From contig JAVLUZ010000261.1 in assembly GCA_036768485.1 (NCBI GenBank), positions 62,001 to 126,000 on the forward strand: DNA of 64,000 nt, given 5' to 3'. This stretch comes from Mermis nigrescens (Eukaryota; Nematoda; Enoplea; Mermithida; Mermithidae). A program made the translations under genes and the position numbers. Shown here piece after piece: positions 10,968 to 22,000 of this stretch (the first letter of the stretch is position 1; every line of letters begins with the position of its first letter). Below the pieces are notes generated by a model. That model did no database searches, was not told the origin of the DNA, and was given only the letters and a program-made list of their open reading frames with translations.

Positions 10968-12466
10968 TTGTTGCGTCTGGTGCACACCCACCTTTTGTGT
11001 GTGTATGTGTGCGTGCAACACATGACAACGAGATTAAATTTTTGAAGGCACCTCGTGCATAGTTCTCATGATGTGCAATTCATGAATCAATCGGCTCAAA
11101 TAATGGCTAGATATCAGTTTTGTAACAAAAGTTCGTTTGAAGCATTAGTATAGGTGACGATTAGAGCTGCACGCGGGCACCCGAACGGGTACTCGAGTAC
11201 CCGGGTATACCCGGGTAGAAAATAATTTAACTACTCGGGTACCCGGAAAATTAGCACTGCAGTTATGCAATATGTGCTAAGAATTGACTTAGAAACCTAG
11301 AAACATATTGCTTCTAGAGTGCGATTGAATCACGATGTAAATGTGATTTGATATAATCAACCGTAACATGTTAAATAAGCGAGTCTGTTAATCTTTTCTA
11401 TTGCCACAATATATCGCGCATACGGTCTACGCAAATTCCATTATTCAGCTCTATAGTTACATTATTTCATTTGTGCCGCATTCTTCTTATTCTCTATTGT
11501 AAACAAATTTGAACAAGAAATTATCCGCTAGCGACGCTGTTTCTAATGCATTTACTTTTGTGACCATTATATGAATTTAAACTGCAACTTTTATTCACAT
11601 CGTGCGCGCAACTGTTCTAGTTAGACCTGGTTCAAAGCCTATCGATGTTCCAAATGCAGTCAGCTCCAGATAGACTTGTTTTTGAATAAATTTTCATTTC
11701 CTTTTGATTTCAATATTGCTTTTCGTCAATGTGCTTTCCTGCTTCAAATGTTTTAATGAGCCTATGAAAATACAAAACCTGAATCATATAAATGATTACT
11801 ATGAAATTTGTTTTATTATAAAATTCTTTTAAACCGTTTGCTCAATCAATCAGTCGCTAAGATTTATTTTTAATCGGGGTTTTTAAAAATTCAAAGCTCC
11901 TGTCTGAACTCCTGTCTGCCTAGCAACTTCATTTGTTTCAGGCTCTTGATTAGATTAATACAGAAAAATGACAAAAAGGCAATTTACTGCATACAGTATA
12001 CTATATCTCAAGATTATTTCACAATTTTTCGCTTTGAATTAAGAAAATGACTCAAATTTCTTTAAATGCATACGGATTCTTCAGATTAAAGCCTCGATTT
12101 TATTTAATGTTGCATTAATCTTTCAATAATTTTACTGCTTAGATATCACTTTGCCCTAGATCTAACTGTCAACCGTAAATAAACGATGTTCACTGCATTC
12201 TCTTCCATCTAAGGTCCTACCCGGGTACCCGGGTAATGAAATAGCCGGGTACCCAAGTAGTAAAATCTGCAAAGTGTGCAGCACTAGACGATGAATGCGT
12301 TTAATCCAGTTTTAAATATCTGAGTGAAATTGCAACATTCGAAAATGAATAGAAATTATGGCAGCAGGTACTATTGTACGCTCAATTATAACAACTCACA
12401 CGTATGTTGTAGATACCGTATACGTACACCACAATAGGGGGGGGGGGTGTGCACCAGACGCAACAA
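10968..12466. mobile_element. TA-flanked TIR element hosting a nested hAT-like MITE
   Basis: A terminal inverted repeat of about 22 bp: TTGTTGCGTCTGGTGCACAC at the left, its complement at the right, each flanked by TA (10966-10967, 12467-12468). Outer sequence is about 370 bp; the remaining interior is the insertion at 11163-12288. There is no open frame with a known domain. Confidence 0.75.
11163..12288. mobile_element. hAT-like MITE with CCCGGGTA subterminal repeats
   Basis: The ends are inverted: TAGAGCTGCACGCGGGCAC at the left, and the right end reads TAGTGCTGCACAC on the other strand. Subterminal zones hold several (A)CCCGGGTA(C) units at 11195-11245 and 12222-12262. The flanks share GACGAT (GACGATTA left, GACGATGA right), a probable 8-bp duplication with one mismatch. 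The exact end base is uncertain by one or two positions. It is non-coding and nested in the TA element 10968-12466. Confidence 0.7.
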
Positions 12467-13363
12467 TACCGAGATTTTATTGAATGAAGTTTCATTTTAT
12501 GCTACAACACGTTTCATTATGTGTTTAACAGGGCTAACTATTTTTTTAATATTTTTATTTTAACACTGAATATGGTGCATTTTTTAGTGCAATTGTAAAA
12601 AATCAGTGCATTTATTAGTGCATTTTCAGCTTCAATCTGGTGCATTCTAGTTTTCGGACCTGGCAACACTGGACGTAGGTGAGCATTATCCGTCCGTCAA
12701 GACTGTGTAGTGTTGCCGGCTTGCTACTATGCTACCAGGCCCGTTCCAAGATTTTGTTTCGGGATGGGGCACGACCAAAATTTTTTTTAAACAAGGGGGA
12801 CCAAAGCATGAATGTTTGTTTACCCGGATACCTTGAATACAAAGAGATTCCAATGGAATGGAAACCTCTTATTTAGGTAGGATTGCCAAGTTGGGGGTTT
12901 CCCCTCATTTCAGGACTTTTTGAGGCTGTTGGAGACATTTTTAAACGATTGAGGTTTTTTGCGCCTATGCTTAACCAGTGGTTGGGGTTTTTTTGGGCAG
13001 TTTGAGGTTAAAATTGGGGTGTTTTGACAAGAGCACTTGACAGCCCTGCTTTTAGGGCTGGGGAAGTCTCGAGGTGGCGCGCTCAAGCGCTCACCAGAGG
13101 GGTCCAAGGAAAAGCCCCAGAAAATTTTGTGAAGAGAGCACTTCAATTTTCAATTGTAACCTTAAAATTTTTACAAAATCAGCTGAATTATGATTCTGAA
13201 TTCACTCTAAAATGGTCAACATTAATCAGAAATTCATAATCATCGTCGAAAATTGCTGTCATTCTTACTTCTTGAACAAATCTCATTTATTGCATAAAAC
13301 CTGTACGGAATAGAATACATAGATGCAAATTCTTTACTTTGGTTATAACAATACTGGGTATGA
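12467..13363. other. Repeat-derived spacer
   Basis: Contains the start of a CAGGCCCG-type MITE end near 12735 without an identifiable partner end. No gene was seen. Confidence 0.4.
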
Positions 13364-13365
13364 TA

Positions 13366-14073
13366 CTAGTATTCATCTCGTGTATAAGCACAAGCTTTTT
13401 TAAAATTTTCAGGTCCAAAAAGTGCACTTGTGCTTATACACAGAAACATGAGTTTTATCATACTAAAATGCTCAGGTATCATTTAAATAACGTTACCTAG
13501 GGATAAGACAGCATGCTGATAAAAAGTAAGTAATATTGCACACATTTAATAAAGCCTCACAAACGAAAAATTAATGATATGATAATTAAAAAGATCGAAA
13601 TATTTCAACAAGGGAATATTCCATATCATCCGGCACATCATCAGCATAAAACAAATCCGAATCCTGCACAATTTCATCTTCTTCGTCGTCCAAACTTATT
13701 TTGTTTGCACACATAACATTTGGTACTTATTAATGTAAAGAAAAGTATATTCTATTATAATGTCACGGTAGCATAAGGTAGAAGGTGACTAAAAATAAAT
13801 GTAGAAGATTATGAGCAGGGCAATGGGTCACACTCACACACGGCACGATACGAACGAATCTATTCAGCAGGATGATAAAAACAAAACATTGTGCCCTGCG
13901 CAGAAACCTACAGTATAGGCTAAATAAAAGCTAAAACTATTATAACTTAGTAACAGACGTAACTTGCTGATCGTTCTGCTTATGCATGAGGCAAACTTTT
14001 TTTCATTTTTTACACCCCCAAAAACCTCACTTGTGCTTCTACCTGAGTTGTGCTTATACACGAGCGAATACGG
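13366..14073. mobile_element. TA-flanked MITE with GTGTATAAGCACAA inverted ends, 708 bp
   Basis: Left CTAGTATTCATCTCGTGTAT and right (complement CCGTATTCGCTCGTGTATAA) are inverted, with TA at 13364-13365 and 14074-14075. Next to the left end a second hairpin pairs TGTATAAGCACAAG (about 13381) with its complement at about 13425-13440. There is no transposase frame. Confidence 0.7.
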
Positions 14074-14110
14074 TAATTTCATAAATGATAAGAACTTTTT
14101 GCTAATAATC

Positions 14111-14406
14111 AGGCCCATATCCAGGGCATAGGGCGAGGTCACGTACCCCCCTCCCCTCGAAATGAAATGAGAAAGATTTTTTCCTTTACTCCCTCCCTTT
14201 GCTTTTTAGCCAAAAATCGCAAAAAGTTTCAGCGCTTCGCGCCGAAGTTTTCAATTATAAGTAGAGTCTATTTAGTCATAAGCGCGCGGTTTAAACGCCC
14301 AATTTTTAGCTTTTATACAACCTAAAGCGTATTTTGCATCAGTATATCTTTGCAATTTCGGTCGTGCCTCCCCTCCCCCAAAATAAAATACTGGATACGA
14401 GCCTGC
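14111..14406. mobile_element. CAGGCCC-family hAT-like MITE
   Basis: Starts CAGGCCCATATCCAGGG and ends CTGGATACGAGCCTG, an imperfect inverted repeat shared with 52458-52996. The flanks CTAATAAT and CTACTTAT agree at six of eight positions. It carries an imperfect copy of the GCGC hairpin motif (about 14232-14246). Confidence 0.6.
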
Positions 14407-14412
14407 TACTTA

Positions 14413-14990
14413 TACTGGGGTTCGTGATTTTGGGATTACTTTAAAAATACTTCAAGTTCTTCTCATATCAAAAATATAGTCTAAAATGCTTTTTTCGATT
14501 GCCGCTTAGTTTTCGATCCTTTCAAATTAGGAATATGAACGCTTTGATTTTAGCATTCAAAGGATTTATCCGCCCTATTTTAGAATTTAACACATTAATT
14601 TGGAACTCCCATGAGAAATGTTATATAAAAAATATCGAAAAGGTACAACGATATTTTACCAAACGCATTCTTAAATTTACTGATATATCGTATGACGTCG
14701 GCTTCAGATTCTTTAATTTTTTACAATTGTTTTTGATTTAGATAGATTTATAAAATTCTTCATTATTTTGTTACAAGTTGATCCTGATGACTTTTTATTT
14801 CTTAAACAATCATCCAAAACTCGAGCTGTGAATACTTTAAAACTTAAAGGTGAAAATTTTCGTTTAGATGTCAACAAATACTCTTTTCCAAATTGGATGC
14901 TATATCTATGGAATTCTCTCCCAGATGGGATTATTTGTTCTCTTCGGAAAATATCTTCAGATGGGAGTTAATGACTACTTAAAGCCAAAA
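14413..14990 (+). pseudogene. 3' end of a non-LTR (LINE) retrotransposon ORF2, frameshifted
   Basis: Three successive frames on the + strand read the end of a jockey/CR1-like RT protein: VRDFGIT (about 14420), then FRSFQIRN and FIRPILEFNTLIWNSH with a KNIEKVQRYFTKRI block (14510-14690), then the terminal block LDVNKYSFPNW followed by LWNSLPDG (about 14868-14935). These are the usual last conserved blocks of such elements. The frame breaks near 14495 and 14745-14770, so it is a dead 5'-truncated copy. It begins right after the MITE that ends at 14406. Confidence 0.8.
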
Positions 14991-15082
14991 AGGGCGCCTG
15001 TTTCAGTGCAACCTTTAAAGGCCTTTAAGCGCCTTGTAGTTATGTGAATAATGATCACTTATCCCCCTGGATACGGGCCTAA

Positions 15083-15794
15083 CAGGCCCTTATCCAGGAT
15101 TTTGTTTCAGGGGAATGAGAATTTTAAAAAATAAATAAAAAGCCACTAACATTCTTTTTAAACATAAGGGGCATCATAGGATGAATTTTAGTTTGCAAAC
15201 TTTGCTATCCGGATAGCTTAGATCAGACATGTAACAAGCATTTTGGGCTGTTACACATGTATGCTTAGATATGGTGAGAGTCTAATGGAAACCATCTCTT
15301 TTGGGGCTGGGGGTCTGGATATCGCGCTTAAGCCCCAGCGGGGTCCGGGCAGAGCCCCGAAAAATTTTGTGCAATAATCACTTCAATTTTGAGTCGTAAC
15401 GTTGAAATTTTTACAAAGTCAGCCGAATCACTATTCTGAATTCAGCCTAAAAATGGTCAAAGTTCATCAGCAAATTCATAATCATCGCCAAAAAGTTGAG
15501 CCTGTCATTCTTGCTGCTTGAAAGAAATCTCATTCTCTGCATCAAAACTGTGCAGAACAGAAGATATAGATGCAAAATAAGCTTTAGGTTGTTTAAAGAC
15601 TAAAAATCGAGTGTTTAAACCGCGCGCTTGGGACTAATTAAACTCTAATTACAATTGTGAAATTCAGCATGAAATGAGAATGTTTTTCTACGATTTTTGG
15701 CTAAAACAGCAAAGCGGGAGTAAAGGGAAAATCATTGACACATTTGATTTGGGGGAGGGTACGTGCTCCCCTATCGCCCCTTGATACAAGCCTG
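15083..15794. mobile_element. CAGGCCC-family MITE, probable
   Basis: Left CAGGCCCTTATCCAGGATTT and right TTGATACAAGCCTG form the family's imperfect inverted ends. No clear target duplication. The interior shares sequence with 12740-13260. Confidence 0.5.
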
Positions 15795-15904
15795 CGTACA
15801 TGTTATCTTCCGGGAAATTTAATTTGTGCTCAGTGTGAAGCGTTTAGTTGCTCTTTACTGAGGCTTTTTATTATTTACCAAGACATACACATTCTCAGTA
15901 CATC

Positions 15905-16042
15905 ATGACAGACAGCAATGCATTGCCAATAGACATACATTGCAGCAAGTTGCTAGAATGGCTGCAGAGTAGGCGACATTGCTCGAAAGATTGGCAAAAG
16001 GCAGCCTTAGTTGTCAGATCGAAAATTGCGTCGGCTATGCAA
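15905..16042 (+). CDS. CDK5RAP3: CDK5RAP3 exon 1 (residues 1-46)
   Basis: Opens with MTDSNALPIDIHCSKLLEWL and ends ATG-CAA before GTAAGT, phase 0. Contains the invariant RRHCS.DWQ block. The junction to exon 2 restores the family AMQ-DMPE context. Confidence 0.95.
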
Positions 16043-19000
16043 GTAAGTTCTTTTAAGCGCTAAATCTATCTCAATTCCTTTTTTCCAAAAATTGCTAAAA
16101 CAAAGACATTCACTCTGACCATTTTTAATCACTTATATACTTTCTGCGGATTTTGGGGACTTCCTTTGCTTGATAACATTTAAAAACAGATTTTTCTTGT
16201 GGCTTATCCAAGCACATGATATATGCTGCACATGTAATCTCAAATAGTTTGTCAGAATCGAAAAATCGACAAGAATAAAAAATCGTGATATTTGCATTGC
16301 ATGCAAACATTGATTTGTATAAGCTCAATTTTTCGAGAAGATAAAGTGTTTTTATTCCACAAAAAAGTTTTGGACTGAACTCGTACGAGTACGGTTCAAG
16401 AGAGTCTTTGTGAAGCCGGAAAAACTTTTACCAAATACAAAAACATTATTGTCCGAAGCTCGAGTAATAGATTTAATTTAAATATGTAAAAAATGCTTAT
16501 TTAATCAGCCATATGTAGCTTGACATCTGTTTTAAAATGATGGGGTAATATTTTATTTAGACTGTTCGCATGTTTAACTTCGTTTTTCATTCTACATTCA
16601 AATTTTCTTTTTAATCTTCACTAATTTTGCTTTAAAGTTTTCGTTAGTTTCCGGGTTTCTTTGTTAAAAGATTATGCTTTTTTATATTTTTCGACATGAA
16701 TTAGGCTTCTCCTCTGTTCTTATCGTAAATTTAAGGCCTTATAACGTTCCCTGAAGCGGGAGTATGTTTGACTCGGTAGCAGACTCGCTCATGCCTCAGC
16801 GGTCAGGGGTTTAAAGTTCAATAAGTGTGTCAAAAAATTATGATGCGACATTCAAAATTCAACAAAAACATAACGAGTTTTTGAAGGGCAAAATCTTTTA
16901 CAGTAGAAAAATTCTTTGCTGGAGAACATACGTGCAATGACCGTACGTGGGTGTGGGGGGTTTGAACGGGATTTGTACTTCCCTCCCCAGATTACTGTAG
17001 GTTCAAGAATTCTGTTTTTAGTAACATTTTCGGTGATTTTCTCATCCTGACCCCCTCCCCTTCTCAGAATTTCCTTGCTGCCCACGGCTCACGTTTGTTA
17101 ATGACTGACCAAAAATTCCGAATAGGAGTCCCCGGCCATGGGTGGGAAGGGATAAATGACCTCCAATTTTCAATCAAAAATAGCAAAGAGCACCTCCCAC
17201 AACATAGGGGAGGGTCAAAAATTTTCTGACTTGTAGGGGATGGGGGACAATCAGCTTTACGTGGGGATCCCCCATCCCCGCCTTGTTACATGTGTGAAGT
17301 GGAATCCTCACCTGGGCGTGGGGGGTATGCAACCCCGGGAAACCAAAATAGCCCCCAGAATTCAATTTTTGAATTTTTTTTGTATTTTTCGTAATTTTTT
17401 GATGCCAATGGATAGTGCTCAATGAGAAACGTTGAAAAATGGTGTGTTTGCGCCATACCACCTTTTTAAGACCTTTTTTACCTTTGAAAAATCTTGCACT
17501 ACCCTCCCCAGAATTTTCTTGCTGCCCACGTATGGTCAACGCTTAATATCATGTGTCTGCTTGACTGAGAAGAGAAGGATTTTTGATGGTTCATTACGCC
17601 GTGAGTTTTTATACCTTCTCAGGACATGCCAGAACATCCTGAAATATTAGAAATGTTGTCCGGCGCCTACATAAATTATTTTCATTGCCTTCGCACTGTC
17701 GACATTCTAAAACAAACTGACTCGAGCAGCAAAAACTTTTTCGGCCGCTATTCTTCTCAGCGGGTTAACGATTGGCTCGAAATCGTGAGTTTATACGAAA
17801 AAGATAACTTATATTTGTCCGAATCCGCTCAGATGCTTCACCAATACACTCAGTACGAAATTACTGCGTTGAAGAAGCAGTTGGCACGATGCCAAGTTAC
17901 TGAGCAGGTAATACCGCGGCAATAGATCCCTTATTAAGATTGGGAAGATCGATAAGGTTTAATTAGACGAGATCTCGTTTTCCAACTGTTAATTAATTAC
18001 GATAATGACATATTATCTATGTATGTATTAGGGATGTGCCGGTTAACCGGAACCGGAACCGGCTGGAACCGAACATTTTTTTGGAACCGGAACCGAGAAC
18101 CGATTTTTTGATATTCCTAGAACCGGAACCGGAACCGATTTTTTGATTTTCTAAGAACCGAAACCGGAACCGATCTTTCTTGGAGTCGGTCCTCGGTTCT
18201 TTAAAATTAGAGTTAAAAATCGAACTTCATAAAATCTAGTGAAAACATGAAGCAGCAATTCAATCTTTTATTACCCAAAAGTTTACAGACTAAAACTTAG
18301 TATTGTTCCGGGTAAATTATATTTTAAAAATAACAGTCGTTCTGCTTTTTCGTCATGTAGCCTGCTTCTGAGAGCGTCATAAATGATTCCAGCCCAACTG
18401 AACAGCTGTTCCGATAGAACGCTTGTAGCTGGCGCTGCAAGCAGGGGCGAATCTAATGGTGCAGGGGGCCGCCCATCCATTTGCCAGAAATATTTGGCGA
18501 GATAAAGAATGGTTATACAATTCGCAATTATTTTTTGGCCCTCAGTGACCATAATTTCTCAAATTTTTTCGGCGCTACGCGCCAGATGATACTTATTAAT
18601 GACATTTATCTACTTTCTTGGCCACCTGGAAGCCATTTTCTGTTCATGTAGGTTTCAAAACAATTTTAGCAGCAGAAACAGCTATTTTTGCATAGTTTTC
18701 TTCTATTTTCAATTAAATATTTCGATGTTTCGCATCAAATGCTATAAATACAGTAAATCAAGCTGTAAATCATGCTTCTAGACGTCTATCCGTCTTAATC
18801 TCACAAATTTTCCGGCGCTTCGCGCCACGATTTTTTGCATTCGGCAAAGATTTTTCCCGATGTACAAAGACTTTTCGGGACCATCTTTGTATATGTCAAA
18901 CGGACCTTGCACAAAAAAAACTGCTTCGCGCCAGAATTCTGATAAAGTCAAATAATTTTAGTGATTTTTAGCACAAAATTGTCGAAAATTTTAAAATTTT

Positions 19001-22000
19001 AAGAAAAATATATTGCGTCAAAAGTGATTTGATGTAAAAGTATATATTGTAAAACACCGAAAAAACGCTGTTTCGCGCGTTAAGGGCAAATTTTTGGACA
19101 TATTTTTGACTGTTTTTTGAGAAGTTGGGATACTGCCCCTTAGGAAAATCGTAGATCCGCCACTGGCTGCAAGATACCGCTTAGCTATAAACGCGAGAAT
19201 CGGCAAATTCTTCGACTTATTTTTCCATAATTGCAGCAGATCTTCGTCATGAATTAAGCATTTCGATTTCGTTTAAGCCTCCAATTCAGAAACACATAGA
19301 TAATATTCAGTGGTTTATAAGTACATTGTAAACTAGACGTAAAACTTATTTGAACGTGCAGTTGCCAGATTGAAACGACTTCCTGAATAATTTATCTTTC
19401 GATTACATCGTCATATGTTCCGGTGAAGTCAGGCTATCAAGAGCGTACCTACTTTAACACAGAAACCGAGAACCGGAACCGGAACCGACGGTTCTCTAGT
19501 TGAAGAACCGGAACCGGAACCGACGGTTCCAACTTACGCAAGAACCGGAACCGGAACCGAAATTCTTGTTTTCTAAGAACCGGAACCGGAACCGGAACCG
19601 ATTTTTTTGAAAAACCTGGAACCAGAACATCCCTAGTATGTATCTTCTTGTATTTACTGGTTAACCTCTGATAAAAAGACCAAACCCCGATAAAAAGGTT
19701 GAACCCGATATTTCATCATAACTTGGGCTATGAACATAAGACTTTGAAACCATTTGCACTTGGTGGGTTAAAAATTTCCTTGTTTAAATGGCGTGCAAAA
19801 TTTTGGCCAACTTTTGGGTGTAGCCTTCTTTGGCCCACCCTGGACATGCTGGAAGAAGGTTCGCTAATCTCTCATTCAGTGGTGTGGAGCGCCGAAAAAT
19901 GCTAATTTTTATTATTTTTCATCCATTATCTAACCTTTCCACAATTATTTTTGTGCTAAGGGGTGGGGCCGCCCCTGCGTAAGCGCATGTGTTTGTATTT
20001 GCCAAAATACTGCCAAAGCAGTGCCTAGGATCATTTTGAGATTTGAGCCAATAATTATTTCAACTGCAAAGTGCTCACTTTGTCCTGCGTAAATAAATTG
20101 CTTGCTTACCTTGCTCACTGGCCTAACAGCTGCTATTCATGAAGTTTGACGTGATGGAAACAAATTATGCCAATGAATAACGAAACAGTCTTTGAAGCGA
20201 AATGTCATTTGACGATCATTTTGGGAAAAAGACTTAAAAACTTACCATGGGAAGATTAAGGGGAAAAAACCGCCGCGAAGCGCCGAAAATTTCGGAAATT
20301 TGGACATGAAATTGTGGTGTTTTGGTGCTAAAAAATACCCGAATAAACTGTAAAAATATTTGGGTTCGAGTAGTCAAAACAAATTTATTCGGGTTCGGGT
20401 CATAGTTGGGCAGCACCTAAATGGGGGGGGTTTAAAGGTCAAAAAATCGTCTTTAAAATTATGGTATGGCGAAAAACACCATTTTTCAACGTTTCTCATC
20501 GAGCACTATTTATTGGCATCAAAAAATTGTGAAAAAAAAACAAAAAAATTAAAAAAATTGTATTCTGGGGTGTTTTGGACGTTTTGGGGTGCATCCCCCT
20601 ACCCCCCACGCCCACGTGTGGTTCGGGTTCGGATAGTCGAGCTCAGCTTATTCGTGTTCCAGGCGCGTAGCTGGCCGTCCTATTTTGGGGGAACCAACAC
20701 CAATTTTGGGGGGACTAAGCTCAAAAAGGACAAAAATAGCACAAAATAACGTTTAAAAAGTTTTTGTTTCCGATTTTTCTGAATTTTGGGGGTCCAGACC
20801 ACACGTGGGCGTGGGGGGTTGGGGGTATGCACCCCCTCAGAAGTTGAAGTTGGAATACCCTCCCAGAATTCAATTTTTGAAATTTTTCTGCTTTTTTTCA
20901 GCGATTTTTGATGCCATTGGATAGTGCTCGATGAGAAACGTCGAAAAATGGTGTTTCACCATACGATCACTTTTAAGACCATTTTTTGACCTTTGAAAAT
21001 TTTTTCACCCCCTCCCCCCAGAATTTTGGTGCTGCCCACCTATGGTCCGGATCCCTTCCCATTCCCCCAGAGCTACGTGCTTGTCGGGTTCGGTTTCGGG
21101 CGCTGCACGTTGTTCGGGTATCTGGTTATTCGGGTTCGTATATCCGTTGCTCTCTATAGTCATATAATAAGTGGTGATCATGACATGCGTTTTCTTCACT
21201 ACTTAAAATGTTAAATGCGGTGCGATTAAACCTGGACAAATGAATAAGTTGCTTCAACTCGGTACTATTGGAAGCATACATGTGATGGCTCGAAATTTCG
21301 GTTGGGAATCCCCGCCATTGGGGGGCAAATGAAGGACCTATTTTAGTGCAAAAAATGGCAAAAAGAACGTAAAAATGATTATCAAAAAGGGCAATTTTCC
21401 ACCAAAATGCGGATCAAAAATTTTTTGACTTTGGGTTGAATATTCTTCTGTCCCCCTTGTTTAATTAATAAGAAGTCATCAATACGAGAAAGAAGCAAGA
21501 AAAAGAAAGAAAATGAGGAAAAATAAATAAATAAATAAGTAAATAAATAAATAGATGAGTTAAAAAGTAAATACTAAAAAAAGAAAAGAGCGAAAAAACC
21601 AGCAAAGAAAGAAAAGAAAGACTGACTGAAAGCTCAGGTCGGTGTTAATGGGAAAAGTTGCCCTGTCGATACCGATAATTTCGCGCAAAAGGTGATTTAT
21701 ATAATAGTAGAAAACGAAGAGGAAGTTAGAGGAATGCTGGACGATTTTAAAACAGTCAATCAAACCCCAGTTTTGGAGGAATAAGAGAGAATGCTTTATT
21801 TAAAAATGAAATGATTGTTTTTGTTCTCAAATTTCGGCTCAATAGAGATTCCTTTACCGTCTTAACATCAGGCACGTAGCTGGCTGTCCCATTGTGGGGG
21901 AACCAACACCAATTTTTTCGGGGGGATCTAAGCCCACAAAAACTAAAAATAGCACAAAATAAAGTTTAAAAAGTCTTATTTTCCGATTTTTCTGAATTTA

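Larger units (their letters stand above)
18029..19635 (-). mobile_element. hAT transposon remnant with CCGGAACC subterminal repeats
   Basis: Ends TAGGGATGTGCCGG and (other strand) TAGGGATGTTCTGG, with perfect 8-bp target duplications GTATGTAT at 18021-18028 and 19636-19643. Dense ACCGGAACC units occupy both subterminal zones (18040-18200, 19465-19620). A transposase remnant lies inside on the - strand, and a second hAT MITE (18442-19165) has landed in it. Confidence 0.92.

Noticed and set aside
15848..15904. N-terminal extension of CDK5RAP3 from the upstream in-frame ATG
   Set aside because: Relatives begin just before the PIDI block; the extra 19 residues have no counterpart, so this is treated as 5' UTR.
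20360..20749. A 129-codon + strand frame
   Set aside because: It runs through a family A MITE in reverse and the edges of other repeats, so it is not a gene.
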